64,000 bases of DNA from positions 1,798,001 to 1,862,000 of the forward strand of contig NC_013595.1 of assembly GCF_000024865.1 (NCBI RefSeq), in the 5' to 3' direction. Below, in pieces: positions 1 to 8,526 of this stretch; position 1 is the stretch's first letter, and each line of letters starts with the position of its first letter. The DNA is from Streptosporangium roseum DSM 43021. Its GTDB lineage: Bacteria > Actinomycetota > Actinomycetes > Streptosporangiales > Streptosporangiaceae. The position numbers and the translations under genes were made by a program. Below the pieces are notes generated by a model that worked only from the letters and a program-made list of their open reading frames with translations, made no database searches and was not told where the DNA came from.

Positions 1-963
1 GTGCCGCCGGATGACGTCGAGCTGGGCCGGCATGGTGATCGGGCCGTAGTCCTCCCCGGCCCTGACCTTCCGGGCCCGCCGGGTCAGCTCCCCCATGAAG
101 CCGTCGTAGACCGCGTCCACCACGTAGACGCGCTCCACGCCGACGCAGGTCTGGCCCGCGTTGGACAGCGCGCCCCACAGGGCCGCGTCCGCCGCGGCCG
201 GCAGGTCGGCACCCTCGTCCACGATCAGCGCGTCCTTGCCGCCGCACTCGGCGACCAGCGGCGTGAGGTTCGCCGCGCACGCGGCCATCACCCGCTTGGC
301 GGTGGCGGTCGAGCCGGTGAAGGCGATCTTCCCCACCCCCGGGTCACCGGCCAGCGCGGCCCCCGTCTCGCCCAGCCCGGTGACCGTCCGGAACACCCCG
401 TGCTCGGGAACGGCCTCGCTGAACAGCTCCGCCAGCAGCACGCCCACGCCGGGGGTCAGCTCGCTGGGCTTGAACACCACCGCGTTCCCCGCCGCCAGCG
501 CGTAGGCGATCGACCCCATCGGGGTGAACACCGGGTAGTTCCACGGTCCGATCACCCCGACCACCCCGAGCGGCCGGTACTCCAGCGTGGCCGAGATGTT
601 GGCGCCCATCATCCCGGGGGAGACCCTTCTCGGCCCGAGCACCCGGTGCGCGTTCCGCGCGGCCCAGTCGAGATGGGTGATGGTCAGGACGACCTCCAGG
701 GTGGCGTCGGCCTCAGGCTTGCCGGTCTCGTCGTGGACGGTGGCGACGATCCCGGCGATGTTCCGGGTGATGACGGCCTTGTAGTCGAGCAGCCGCCGCC
801 TGCGCTCGACCCACCCCAGCCCGGCCCACCGGACGGCGGCAGCCCCGGCCTCCGCCACGGCCGCGCGCACGGCCGCCGCGTCCTGGATCGGGTGGGTGCC
901 GACGACGGCGCCCGTGGCCGGATCGAGGGAGTCGAAGGTGAGCCGGCCGGTCGCCGTGGTCAT
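1..963 (-). CDS. NAD(P)-dependent aldehyde dehydrogenase (C-terminus cut by window edge)
   Basis: The first 321 residues are visible; the gene continues past base 1. Translation shows the aldehyde dehydrogenase fold: a substrate/cofactor motif GPWNYPVFTP, KPSEL, FTGSTATAKRV, the general-base Glu in ECGGKDALI, and the catalytic Cys in GQTCVGVERVYV. The enzyme oxidises an aldehyde to its acid with NAD(P) in the cytoplasm. Overall it resembles the succinate-semialdehyde dehydrogenase (GabD2) type, but substrate cannot be fixed from this. The ATG at 963 has a strong ribosome site (AGGAGG, 5 nt spacing), so the start is well supported. It lies downstream of the response regulator gene on the same strand, separated by a hairpin. 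Confidence 0.9.
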   Translation of the reverse strand, partial: MTTATGRLTFDSLDPATGAVVGTHPIQDAAAVRAAVAEAGAAAVRWAGLGWVERRRRLLDYKAVITRNIAGIVATVHDETGKPEADATLEVVLTITHLDWAARNAHRVLGPRRVSPGMMGANISATLEYRPLGVVGVIGPWNYPVFTPMGSIAYALAAGNAVVFKPSELTPGVGVLLAELFSEAVPEHGVFRTVTGLGETGAALAGDPGVGKIAFTGSTATAKRVMAACAANLTPLVAECGGKDALIVDEGADLPAAADAALWGALSNAGQTCVGVERVYVVDAVYDGFMGELTRRARKVRAGEDYGPITMPAQLDVIRRH

Positions 964-1085
964 CGTGGCCTCCTGCTGTGCCGTGGCGGATGCCCGAGGG
1001 CGGAGGGAGCGGCGTCCGCGGCGGCCCTCGCGGGCGCGGCGAGCCGAACGGGCGCGGTCCGCCCACGATAGACCGGGACCGTTGT

Positions 1086-1107
1086 CCGGTAAACCATCAC
1101 TTACCGG
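1086..1107 (-). terminator. Hairpin at the end of the response regulator gene
   Basis: Perfect 7-bp inverted repeat (CCGGTAA / TTACCGG) with an 8-nt loop. It overlaps the TAA stop of the response regulator and precedes the aldehyde dehydrogenase gene. It is a probable intrinsic terminator, though there is no long T tract. Confidence 0.45.
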
Positions 1108-1724
1108 GTGAGAAGTCCCCGGTCCAGCGCCGTGGTCACGGCGGCGGTGCGGTCGGAGACGCCGAGCTTGCCGAAGACGCGCAGCAGGTGGGTCTTGACC
1201 GTGGTCTCGCTGATGAACAGCTCCTTGCCGATCTGCGCGTTGGTCAGCCCCCGGGCCACCAGGGAGAGCACCTCGGCCTCCCGCGGCGACAGCGACTCGC
1301 TCACCGGGGCCCGCATCCGGGTGACCAGACGGGTCGCCACCGACGGCGACAGCACGGTCTCGCCCCGCGCCGCGGAGACGATCGCGGCCAGCAGGTCGGC
1401 CCTGGAGGTGTCCTTCAGCAGGTATCCGGCGGCCCCCGCCTCGACCGCCCGCACGATGTCCTGGTCGGTCTCGTAGGTGGTCAGCACGATCACCCGGCTC
1501 TCCGGCCGCTCGGCGAGGATGCGCCCGGTGGCGCTCACCCCGTCGCCGTCCGGCATGCGCAGGTCCATCAGGATCACGTCGGGCCGCAGCTCCCCGGCCC
1601 GCACGACCGCCTCGTCCCCCGACGCCGCCTCGCCCACCACCGTGATCCCGGGGTCGGCCTCCAGCATCCCCCGCAGCCCCTCGCGGACCACCGGATGGTC
1701 ATCGACGATCATCAGACGCAGCAC
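1101..1724 (-). CDS. LuxR/NarL-family response regulator
   Basis: 207 residues. The receiver domain (about 1-120) has the acidic pair DD at 8-9, the phospho-acceptor Asp in DVILMDLRMPDGDG, the conserved Thr in LTTYE and Lys in YLLKD. The C-terminal HTH_LuxR domain has LSPREAEVLSLVARGLTNAQIG and TVKTHLLRVFGKL. It should be phosphorylated by the histidine kinase encoded just upstream and bind DNA as a dimer. The start is GTG, 3 nt after the kinase stop codon, so the two are almost certainly co-translated. The adjacent ABC-2 exporter genes are the likely targets; a 26-bp palindrome upstream of the exporter ATPase is a candidate site. Confidence 0.94.
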   Translation of the reverse strand: MLRLMIVDDHPVVREGLRGMLEADPGITVVGEAASGDEAVVRAGELRPDVILMDLRMPDGDGVSATGRILAERPESRVIVLTTYETDQDIVRAVEAGAAGYLLKDTSRADLLAAIVSAARGETVLSPSVATRLVTRMRAPVSESLSPREAEVLSLVARGLTNAQIGKELFISETTVKTHLLRVFGKLGVSDRTAAVTTALDRGLLTR

Positions 1725-1727
1725 GCG

Positions 1728-2921
1728 TCACGCTCCCCGATCTGGCTGCTCGGCGGGGAGGACGGCCTCCAGGGTCGTACCTCCCGCCGGCGAACTGGTC
1801 AACGTCAAGGTGCCGCCCACCTGCTCCACCCGGGCACGCATGCCGCGCAGGCCGTACCCCTCGGCGACGGCGGGATCGAAACCGCGCCCGTCGTCGCGGA
1901 TCTCCAGCGCCACCGTCTCCGGGCCGTAGGAGGCCGAGACCTCCACCCGGCCGGCCGCCGCGTGCTTGCGCACGTTGGCCAGCGCCTCCTGGGCCGCCCG
2001 GAGGAGCACCACCTCGGTGGGCGGCGGCAGCGGGCGCGACTCCCCGCGGAGGGAGAAGGCGGTGGCGATCCCCGTCTCCTCCCTGAGCCGGCCGGCCAGC
2101 CGCACCAGCGCCTCGTCCAGGGTGGAGCCGTCCAGCGGCGCCGGGCTGAGCGCGGCTATCAGCGCGCGGGCCTCGGCCAGGTTCTCGCGCGCCGTCTGTA
2201 CGGCCAGCGACAGGTGGCGGGCCGGGTCGGACTGGGCCTCGGCGGCCTGGATCAGCATGATGATGCTGGTGAAGCCCTGGGCCAGGGTGTCGTGGATCTC
2301 CCCGGCGAGGCGTTCGCGCTCGGCCAGGGCTCCGCGCTCGGCCGAGAGCCTGGAGACCTCGGCCCGCTGGGCCTCCAGCTCCGCGATGAGGGCCGCCCGC
2401 TCCTCGCTCTGCCGCATGATCCGCTCCATCCAGATGCCGAACACGGCGGAGAAGAAGATCACGATGGTGCTGACGCTCAGGAAGTTGAACGTGTCGCCCT
2501 GGTTCTCGACCAGGAAGCGGACGACCGGACCGGCGTTCAGCACGATCACCACCCCGACCGCCGGCTTGGCCGGGAAGACCATGAAGCACTGCGGGCAGAG
2601 GCCGAAGAGGGCGAACGCCGCCGAGGGTTCGATGAACGCCGCCGGAGTGAACAGGACGACTAGGACGGCGAGGTAGACCGCGCCCCGCCGCCGGTCCTCG
2701 GTCAGGATCGCCGACCGGCCGAACAGGAAGTAGACGGGGAGGATCGCGGCCATGAGCCCGGCGAAGAGGATCTTCTCCGTGACGGGGAGGTCGCCTGGCA
2801 CGATGAACGCCACGGGCACGAGCGTCGCGACGGCGAGGAGCACCTCCCAGCCGCGCAGCGAGTGCCAGACGTGCGGCCCGGACGGGTCGATGCTCCGTCC
2901 GGACCAGATCAACGCCCTCAT
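1728..2921 (-). CDS. Sensor histidine kinase, DesK/NarX type
   Basis: 397 residues from the chosen start. About four or five hydrophobic segments fill residues 20-160, followed by a short coiled coil and the HisKA_3 dimerisation box RLAGEIHDTLAQGFTSII, whose His is the autophosphorylation site. The HATPase domain shows ALANVRKHAAA (N box), IRDDGRGFD (G1) and GYGLRGMRARV (G2). The ATG at 2921 overlaps the permease stop as ATGA, which favours it over an upstream start at 2960. The gene order permease-kinase-regulator suggests that the sensed signal is a substrate or stress linked to the exporter. Confidence 0.93.
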   Translation of the reverse strand: MRALIWSGRSIDPSGPHVWHSLRGWEVLLAVATLVPVAFIVPGDLPVTEKILFAGLMAAILPVYFLFGRSAILTEDRRRGAVYLAVLVVLFTPAAFIEPSAAFALFGLCPQCFMVFPAKPAVGVVIVLNAGPVVRFLVENQGDTFNFLSVSTIVIFFSAVFGIWMERIMRQSEERAALIAELEAQRAEVSRLSAERGALAERERLAGEIHDTLAQGFTSIIMLIQAAEAQSDPARHLSLAVQTARENLAEARALIAALSPAPLDGSTLDEALVRLAGRLREETGIATAFSLRGESRPLPPPTEVVLLRAAQEALANVRKHAAAGRVEVSASYGPETVALEIRDDGRGFDPAVAEGYGLRGMRARVEQVGGTLTLTSSPAGGTTLEAVLPAEQPDRGA

Positions 2922-3760
2922 CCGTCGCGGCGGCTCTTCCAGCGGAACGTCACCAGGCACAGCACCAGTCCTCCGACGACCCAGGCTCCCAGGATCAGGG
3001 CGACCCGGTCGAGTTCATACGATTTCGTGAGCTCCAGTGTGGCACCGGCGTCGCCCAGGAAGACCGAGCGGAAACCCTGGCACATCCACTTGAGAGGGAA
3101 GAACGACGCGATGTTCGCCAGCCAGGCCGGAAGCTGGGCGACGGGGATGAACACCCCCGAGATGAACTGCAGCACCACGAACGGCATGGCGATCACCGCA
3201 CTGGCGCTCTTGCCGGACCGGGGCAGGCTGCTGACCGCGATGCCGAGCAGGGACGAGCCGATCACGCCGAGCACGAACACCCAGACGAAGGTCAGCCACG
3301 TCGAGACCTCGGAGGGCAGCTTCAGGCCGAACAGCGTGACCCCGATGGCCAGCAGGATCACGACCTGGAAGGCGGAGACGACCAGGGTGTTGAGCGCCTT
3401 GCCGATGAAGTAGGACGTGCGCGGCAGAGGCGTGCCCAGCAGCCGCTTGAGCGTGCCGTCGTCGCGGTCCACCGCGATGCCGATGCCGAGGTTCTGGAAA
3501 CCCGTCATCGCCGCCGAGCCGATCAGGCCGGCCACGTAGAGCTGGGAGACGTTCAGCCCGGTCCCCTCCAGATCGTCCGCGAAGATCGAACCGAAGATCA
3601 CCAGCAGGACGATCGGGAAGGCGAAGGTGAAGATGACCGCGTCCTTCTCCCGGAAGAACATCTTGGTCTCGAAGGCCGCCCGCGACAGCCCCAGCCGTAT
3701 CGCGGAGGGCTGCCCGCCGGCCAGCGGCGGAGCGGGGGGCCGGGTGGTGGTCTGCGTCAT
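2918..3760 (-). CDS. ABC-2 type transporter permease
   Basis: 280 residues with six predicted membrane segments (about 43-65, 75-95, 125-150, 155-180, 190-215 and 250-270) and the ABC-2 family pattern near residue 105 (DDGTLKRLLGTPLPRTSYFIGK). It forms the membrane part of an exporter with the ATPase encoded at 4040-4882. Family members export drugs, lipids or peptides; the substrate is unknown. Its stop codon overlaps the kinase start (ATGA). A 279-bp GA-rich repeat tract separates it from the ATPase gene on the same strand, an unusual gap for this pair. Confidence 0.92.
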   Translation of the reverse strand: MTQTTTRPPAPPLAGGQPSAIRLGLSRAAFETKMFFREKDAVIFTFAFPIVLLVIFGSIFADDLEGTGLNVSQLYVAGLIGSAAMTGFQNLGIGIAVDRDDGTLKRLLGTPLPRTSYFIGKALNTLVVSAFQVVILLAIGVTLFGLKLPSEVSTWLTFVWVFVLGVIGSSLLGIAVSSLPRSGKSASAVIAMPFVVLQFISGVFIPVAQLPAWLANIASFFPLKWMCQGFRSVFLGDAGATLELTKSYELDRVALILGAWVVGGLVLCLVTFRWKSRRDG

Positions 3761-3832
3761 GGCGTGATCACCTCAGGGGATCGATGGGGATGGGTGGGCG
3801 TCGCCGGGAGGGTGACGGACGGTCGGCTCCGG

Positions 3833-3914
3833 GCGAGGAGGCGAGGGGGCGAGGGGAGGAGGCGGCGAGGGGGCGAGGGGGCGAGGAGGCGAGGGGGCGA
3901 GGGGAGGAGGCGGC
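3833..3914. repeat. GA-rich direct repeat tract between ATPase and permease genes
   Basis: A 34-bp sequence occurs twice exactly (3833-3866 and 3881-3914, period 48 bp) inside a purine-only-rich stretch built from GCGAGG, GGCGAG and GGGGAGG units, roughly 3815-3935. It occupies most of the 279-bp gap between the exporter genes. Runs of four or more G on the + strand (C-rich on the coding strand) could fold into a G-quadruplex. No coding sequence is supported here. Confidence 0.85.
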
Positions 3915-4039
3915 CAGGCGGGGGCGCGACGGGCCGGGGCGGGTGCCGTCCGGGGGAGCGCGGGGTGCCTGGGCGGGAGGCTCGTCGGCCGGGGGCTCGG
4001 CAGGGGAGCCGGCGGGCCGGAGGGGCGGGGCCGCGGAGG

Positions 4040-4882
4040 TCAGGCGGGAGGCTCGATGAGCTTGAGATAGACGTCCTCCAGGGAAGGACGGGTCACGGTC
4101 AGCTCGGGCACCTCGCCGTCGAAGCGGTGGGTCAGCTCAAGCACGGTCCTGGTCGGGGTGTCGGTCTCCAGCGTGCGGCGCTCGCCCTCGTCGGACCAGC
4201 TCACCCTGGCCTTGGCGGTGGCCCGGCCGCCCAGGGTCTTGGGCTCGCCCTCGGCCACGATGAGGCCCCCCGCCACCACGGCCACCCGGTCGGCCAGCGC
4301 CTCGGCCTCGTCCAGGTAGTGGGTGGTCAGCACGATCGTGGTCCCCTGCTGCGCCAGCCCCTGGATCAGGTCCCAGAACTGCCGGCGCGCCTCGGGGTCG
4401 AACCCGGTGGTCGGCTCGTCGAGGAAGAGCAGCTCCGGGCCGCCGATCACGCCCAGCGCCACGTCCACCCGGCGCCGCTGGCCGCCGGAGAGCTGGCGGA
4501 TCCGCTTGCCGGCCTTGTCCGACAGGCCGACCAGCTCGATCACCTCGTCCGGGTCCTTGGGGTTGGGGTAGTAGCCCGCGAAGTGCCGCACGGTCTCCCG
4601 CACCGTCACCTCGGCCACGTCGTTGGACGTCTGCAGCACCACGCCGATCCGGGAGCGCCACTCCCGAGTCGGCCTGCCCGGGTCGGCGCCCAGGACGCTG
4701 ACCTCTCCGGCGTCCCGGGTCCGGTAGCCCTCCATGATCTCCACCGTGGTGGACTTCCCCGCCCCGTTCGGGCCGAGGATCGCGAACACCTCGCCCACGT
4801 GGATGTCGAGGTCGATGCCCCCGACCGCCTGCACGTCGCCGTAGCGCTTGGTCAGGCCCCGCGCCGTCACCGCTGTTCTCAT
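4040..4882 (-). CDS. ABC transporter ATP-binding protein (DrrA-like)
   Basis: 280 residues. Walker A is GPNGAGKST, the Q-loop is VVLQTS, the signature is LSGGQRRRVDVALG, Walker B is LLFLDEPTTGFDPEARR, and the H-loop is TTHYLDEAEALADRV. The C-terminal 60 residues form the DUF4162-like tail common to drug and daunorubicin exporter ATPases. It powers the ABC-2 permease at 2918-3760. ATG at 4882 (MRTAVTARGLTKRYG) is chosen because the conserved fold begins there; an in-frame start at 4987 would add 35 unconserved residues and run through a palindrome. Confidence 0.93.
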   Translation of the reverse strand: MRTAVTARGLTKRYGDVQAVGGIDLDIHVGEVFAILGPNGAGKSTTVEIMEGYRTRDAGEVSVLGADPGRPTREWRSRIGVVLQTSNDVAEVTVRETVRHFAGYYPNPKDPDEVIELVGLSDKAGKRIRQLSGGQRRRVDVALGVIGGPELLFLDEPTTGFDPEARRQFWDLIQGLAQQGTTIVLTTHYLDEAEALADRVAVVAGGLIVAEGEPKTLGGRATAKARVSWSDEGERRTLETDTPTRTVLELTHRFDGEVPELTVTRPSLEDVYLKLIEPPA

Positions 4883-4935
4883 GTCCCAATCGTCGCGCCG
4901 CCGCGGTTCCCGGGGCACCAACGACCGGTGGAACC

Positions 4936-4961
4936 CCCTGTCCTCCGTTCGGAGGACAGGG
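4936..4961. promoter_or_regulatory. 26-bp palindrome upstream of the exporter ATPase
   Basis: Perfect inverted repeat: 12-bp arms (CCCTGTCCTCCG / CGGAGGACAGGG) around a TT centre, 54 bp upstream of the ATPase ATG. The gene belongs to an operon with its own LuxR-type two-component system, so this is a good candidate operator for that regulator. It could instead act as the terminator of nucS, whose stop lies 73 nt away on the same strand. Confidence 0.6.
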
Positions 4962-5033
4962 CCACGTCGTCCGGTGGACACCACCACCCGGCCAGGCCCG
5001 CCGTACGGGACGCCCGCCGGAGTGCCGGAGCCG

Positions 5034-5693
5034 TCAGAACAGGGTGTCGTTGCGCTCGATGCCCCGCAGCGCGTCGTAGTCCAGGGTCACGCAGCGGATG
5101 CCGCGGTCCTCTGCCAGGGTCTTGGCCTGCGGCGCGATGGCCTGGGCGGCCAGGATGCCGGTGACGGGGGCGAGCAGGGGATCGCGGTTCATCAGCTCCA
5201 GGTAACGGGTGAGCTGTTCCACCGCGTCGATGCCCGCGCGGCGCTTGAGCTCCACGGCCACGTTCGCGCCCGCGTGGTCGCGGCAGAGGATGTCCACCGG
5301 GCCGATCGCCGTCATGTATTCGCGGCGGACCAGCGTCCAGCCCGCGCCCAGCGTGGTGATGTGCTCGGCCAGCAGCTCCTGCAGGTGGGCCTCGACGCCG
5401 TCCTTGATCAGACCGGGGTCCACGCCCAGCTCGTGGCTGGAGTCGTGGATGATCTCCTCCATGGTGAGCACGAGCTTCTCACCGGTCTTGCCGTGGGTCA
5501 CCGTCCAGGTGCCCTCCTCCTCACGGAGCTTGCACGGCGGGTTCATCCAGTTGAGCGGTTTGAAAGCCCGGTCGTCCGCATGAATGGAGACCGAGGTGTC
5601 CGCTTTGATCAGGATGAGCCGGGGCGCCATCGGAAGATGCGCAGTGAGCTTTCCCAGATAATCCACGCTGCATCGCGCGATGACCAGCCGCAT
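5034..5693 (-). CDS. nucS: Endonuclease NucS (EndoMS), mismatch-specific
   Basis: 219 residues beginning MRLVIARCSVDYLGKL, the characteristic start of actinobacterial NucS. An N-terminal DNA-binding/dimerisation half (about 1-110, including ADDRAFKPLNWMNPPC) precedes the RecB-like nuclease half with GPVDILCRD and VAVELKRR, giving the D-E-K metal site. The C-terminus ends DTLF, resembling the sliding-clamp tail. NucS cuts both strands at mismatches and replaces MutS/MutL in most actinobacteria. It is divergent from the 3-hydroxyacyl-CoA dehydrogenase gene, sharing an 87-bp promoter gap. Confidence 0.95.
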   Translation of the reverse strand: MRLVIARCSVDYLGKLTAHLPMAPRLILIKADTSVSIHADDRAFKPLNWMNPPCKLREEEGTWTVTHGKTGEKLVLTMEEIIHDSSHELGVDPGLIKDGVEAHLQELLAEHITTLGAGWTLVRREYMTAIGPVDILCRDHAGANVAVELKRRAGIDAVEQLTRYLELMNRDPLLAPVTGILAAQAIAPQAKTLAEDRGIRCVTLDYDALRGIERNDTLF

Positions 5694-5780
5694 GAGCGCC
5701 AACCCTACCGGTGCGGCCCGGATGCCGAGGGTCCAAGCCGGTTTTGGGGTGGGGCGGGCACCTCTGGGACACTGGGCGGC

Positions 5781-7250
5781 ATGACGCGCAGCTTTGAGAA
5801 GGTCGGAGTGGTCGGGCTCGGCACGATGGGCGCGGGGATCGCCGAGGTGTTCGCCCGGGCGGGGCTCGGGGTGACCGGCGTGGAGGCCGACCCGGCTGCG
5901 CTGGAGCGGGGCCGCGGCCATCTGGAGGGCTCCACGGGCAGGGCTCTGGCCAAGGGCCGGCTGACCGAGGCCGAGCGCGCGGAGATCCTCGGCAGGGTGA
6001 CCTTCACCACCTCCCTGGAGGACCTCGCCGACGCCGACCTGGTGATCGAGGCCATCCCCGAGGTCATGGATTTCAAACGGGCGCTCTTCACCGACCTGGA
6101 CCGGATCTGCAAGCCGTCCGCGGTGCTCGCGACCAACACCTCCTCGCTCTCCGTCACCGAGATCGCGGCCACCACCGCCCGCCCCGGCCAGGTCGTCGGC
6201 ATGCACTTCTTCAACCCCGCGCCGATCATGAAGCTGGTCGAGGTGATCCACACGGTGACCACCGAGGACGGCCTGGCGGAGGAGGTGGCCGCCCTCGCGC
6301 GCAGGCTCGGCAAGACCCCGGTGAGCGTCGGCGACCGCGCCGGGTTCGTGGTCAACCGGCTGCTGCTGACCTATCTCAACCACGCCGCTGTCCTGCTGGA
6401 GAACGGCCTGGCGACCCGTGACGACATCGACGCCGCGATGAAGCTCGGCGTCGGGCTGCCGATGGGGCCCTTCACCCTGCTCGACCTGATCGGCCTGGAC
6501 ACCTCCTACGAGGTGCTGTGCGTGCTGTTCCAGGAGAGCCGCGACCGCCGCCACGCTCCCGCGCCGATCCTGCGCGAGCTGGTCACCGCCGGGCTGCTCG
6601 GCCGCAAGGCCGGCGGCGGCTTCCACCGGGACGAGGAGCCCGGCGGGCCGCCGCCGACGGTCAAACCCTCGGTGGGTTCGGTGGCGGTGCTGGGAGAGGG
6701 GGCGGAGGAGTTCACCGCCAAGCTCTCCGCCGCCGGTTTCAAGACCGCCTCCGCCGAGGCCGCCGACGTGGTCGTCGCGCTGTCCCGCAATCCCGTGATC
6801 GAGCTGGCCGCCGGGCTTCCGCACCCCGAGCGCCTGGTCGGCCTGCACCTGGTCGGAGACGGGGTCGCCGAGGTCGCCTCCACGGTGCTCACCTCGGCCG
6901 AGGCCGCACGCGCCGTGGAGGGTCTGGTACGGATCGTCGGCCGGACCCCGGTGCGGTGCAGGGACCGGGCCGAGTTCGTGGTGGACGCGCTCCTCTACCC
7001 GTATCTGAACGACGCCGTGCGGATGTACGACTCCGGTTACGCGACCGTCGAGGACATCGACTCGGCCATGAGGCTGGGCTGCGGCTACCCCTCGGGGCCC
7101 TTCGAGATGCTCGACGAGCTGGGGCTGGAGACCGTCCGCGACGGGCTGCGCGCGCTCTACGCCGAGTACCGTGAGCCGTCTTTCGCCCCCGCGCCGCTGC
7201 TCGACCAGCTCGTCACGGCCGGGGTGCGGAGCATCCGCGACCTGCCATGA
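5781..7250 (+). CDS. 3-hydroxyacyl-CoA dehydrogenase with duplicated C-terminal module
   Basis: 489 residues. The N-terminal NAD-binding Rossmann domain has GLGTMGAGIAEVFARAG (about 12-28), NTSSLSVTEIA and GMHFFNPAPIMKLVEVI. The first C-terminal helical domain (about 190-285) has DRAGFVVNRLLLTYLNHA. A degenerate second Rossmann-like stretch (about 300-390) leads to a second helical domain with RAEFVVDALLYPYLNDA and MRLGCGYPSGPFEMLDELG. It oxidises 3-hydroxyacyl-CoA, probably 3-hydroxybutyryl-CoA, to 3-oxoacyl-CoA. The duplicated architecture is known in actinobacterial homologues. It ends in an ATGA overlap with the next gene. Confidence 0.93.
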   Translation: MTRSFEKVGVVGLGTMGAGIAEVFARAGLGVTGVEADPAALERGRGHLEGSTGRALAKGRLTEAERAEILGRVTFTTSLEDLADADLVIEAIPEVMDFKRALFTDLDRICKPSAVLATNTSSLSVTEIAATTARPGQVVGMHFFNPAPIMKLVEVIHTVTTEDGLAEEVAALARRLGKTPVSVGDRAGFVVNRLLLTYLNHAAVLLENGLATRDDIDAAMKLGVGLPMGPFTLLDLIGLDTSYEVLCVLFQESRDRRHAPAPILRELVTAGLLGRKAGGGFHRDEEPGGPPPTVKPSVGSVAVLGEGAEEFTAKLSAAGFKTASAEAADVVVALSRNPVIELAAGLPHPERLVGLHLVGDGVAEVASTVLTSAEAARAVEGLVRIVGRTPVRCRDRAEFVVDALLYPYLNDAVRMYDSGYATVEDIDSAMRLGCGYPSGPFEMLDELGLETVRDGLRALYAEYREPSFAPAPLLDQLVTAGVRSIRDLP

Positions 7251-7570
7251 GCCCCCGTAAAGCCCGCCGGATGAGCCCGTTCGACCGGGGCGGCAGCCGG
7301 GGTTCCTCCTCCCGGCCGGTCGGCGGGTCCGTGCCCGGGGTCGACCAGGTCGAGGAGTGGCCCGACGGCGACTGGCACGTGCGCCGGGTCACCGGTTCCG
7401 GAGCGGACAAGGTCTACCGCTGTCCGGGCTGCGACCAGGAGATCAGGGCCGGCCTGCCGCACCTGGTGAGCTGGCCGGCCTGGGCGGGCGGGGAGGACGA
7501 GCGCAGGCACTGGCACACCGCGTGCTGGCGCAACCGGGTCAAGCGCGGTCCCGGCCGGACCCGATACTGA
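7247..7570 (+). CDS. Conserved small zinc-ribbon-like protein, function unknown
   Basis: 107 residues. The N-terminal 30 residues are basic and Gly/Ser rich. The core (about 35-100) has YRCPGCDQEI and HLVSW, then RRHWHTACWRNRVKRG, so CxxC plus His/Cys residues could form a single zinc site. Actinobacterial homologues are often labelled ATP/GTP-binding, without a convincing P-loop; none is visible here. It starts within the previous stop codon (ATGA), so it is translationally coupled to the dehydrogenase gene. Confidence 0.8.
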   Translation: MSPRKARRMSPFDRGGSRGSSSRPVGGSVPGVDQVEEWPDGDWHVRRVTGSGADKVYRCPGCDQEIRAGLPHLVSWPAWAGGEDERRHWHTACWRNRVKRGPGRTRY

Positions 7571-7640
7571 CAACGACCGCGCGGCGCCTCCCGGAGATCC
7601 GGTCCACCGGCGCCCGCTCACGAGACGGAGTGGGGAAAAG

Positions 7641-8354
7641 ATGGAGATCCGGGCCTCTACGGTGCTGCCCGCGCGCAGGGAGCCGATCGAGCTGCAGACC
7701 GGCGACGGGCTGACGCTCGTCGGCGAGCTGGCCCTGCCGGCGGACAGGCCCCCGGTGGCCACGCTGATCTGCCTGCACCCGCTGCCCACGCACGGCGGCA
7801 TGATGGACAGCCACGTCTACAAGAAGGCCGCCAACCGGCTGCCCGCGCTGGCTGATCTCGCCGTGCTGCGCTTCAACACGCGCGGCACGACCTCCGACCG
7901 GGGCACATCCCAGGGGGCCTTCGGCGGGGGGCAGGACGAACGCTTCGACGTCGCCGCCGCGCTGGAGTACGCCGAGTTCCACGACCTGCCCCGGGCCTGG
8001 CTGGTCGGCTGGTCCTTCGGCACCGAGCTCGCGCTCAAGTGGGGGCACGATCCGCTGGTGGAGGGCGCCGTCCTCCTCTCCCCGCCGCTGCACCGGGCCA
8101 CCGACGCCGACCTCGACGCGTGGGCGGCGTTCGGCCGGCCGCTGACCGTGCTGGTCCCCGAGTTCGACGACTACCTCCAGCCGGAGAAGGCCCGTGAGCG
8201 CTTCGCCCGGGTCCCCCAGGCGGAGGTCGTCGGGGTGGACGGGGCCAAGCACCTGTGGGTCGGCGAGCCGTACGTGCGGATCGTCCTCGACGAGATCGTC
8301 CGGCGGGTGAACCCGGCCGCCTCGCCCCTCCCCACGGAGATCGCCGGTCCGTAG
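7641..8354 (+). CDS. Alpha/beta hydrolase (dienelactone hydrolase-like)
   Basis: 237 residues. The fold shows an oxyanion region LICLHPLPTHGGMMDSHVYK, FNTRGTTSDRG, the nucleophile elbow GWSFGTE, a candidate acid in EFDDYLQPE, and the catalytic His in GAKHLWVGE. Substrate is unknown. ATG at 7641 follows a GGGGA ribosome site. It is 70 bp after the zinc-ribbon gene and may be the last gene of that transcript; a short hairpin follows it. No signal peptide is seen, so it is probably cytoplasmic. Confidence 0.88.
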   Translation: MEIRASTVLPARREPIELQTGDGLTLVGELALPADRPPVATLICLHPLPTHGGMMDSHVYKKAANRLPALADLAVLRFNTRGTTSDRGTSQGAFGGGQDERFDVAAALEYAEFHDLPRAWLVGWSFGTELALKWGHDPLVEGAVLLSPPLHRATDADLDAWAAFGRPLTVLVPEFDDYLQPEKARERFARVPQAEVVGVDGAKHLWVGEPYVRIVLDEIVRRVNPAASPLPTEIAGP

Positions 8355-8358
8355 ATCC

Positions 8359-8381
8359 CCGGGGCGTCCGCGGAGCCCCGG
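8359..8381 (+). terminator. Hairpin after the hydrolase gene
   Basis: 7-bp GC stem (CCGGGGC / GCCCCGG) with a 9-nt loop, starting 5 nt after the hydrolase stop at 8354. A probable terminator that also insulates the TnpB element reading in from the other side. Confidence 0.45.
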
Positions 8382-8454
8382 CCCAGGCCGTGCCGTTCGC
8401 GGAGCCACGGCCGGGGCAAGGGGAGGGTCTTGACGGCGGAGTCAGTGCGACATC

Positions 8455-8492
8455 ACAACCCGTTGTCAACTTCTTGGCCTTGAAGGGCCAAG
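8455..8492 (-). ncRNA. Candidate omega-RNA / right end of the TnpB element
   Basis: Directly downstream of tnpB on its strand lie two hairpins: a 7-bp stem with 6-nt loop (8473-8492, CTTGGCC / GGCCAAG) and a 5-bp stem with 2-nt loop (8455-8466, ACAAC / GTTGT). In IS200/IS605-type elements the 3' end of tnpB and the following right end are transcribed as the guide RNA (omega-RNA), and the right end folds into such hairpins. The exact boundary and guide start cannot be set from one copy. Confidence 0.5.
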
Positions 8493-8526
8493 CTTGCAGC
8501 TCCTCATCATGCATGGGGTGCACGGG

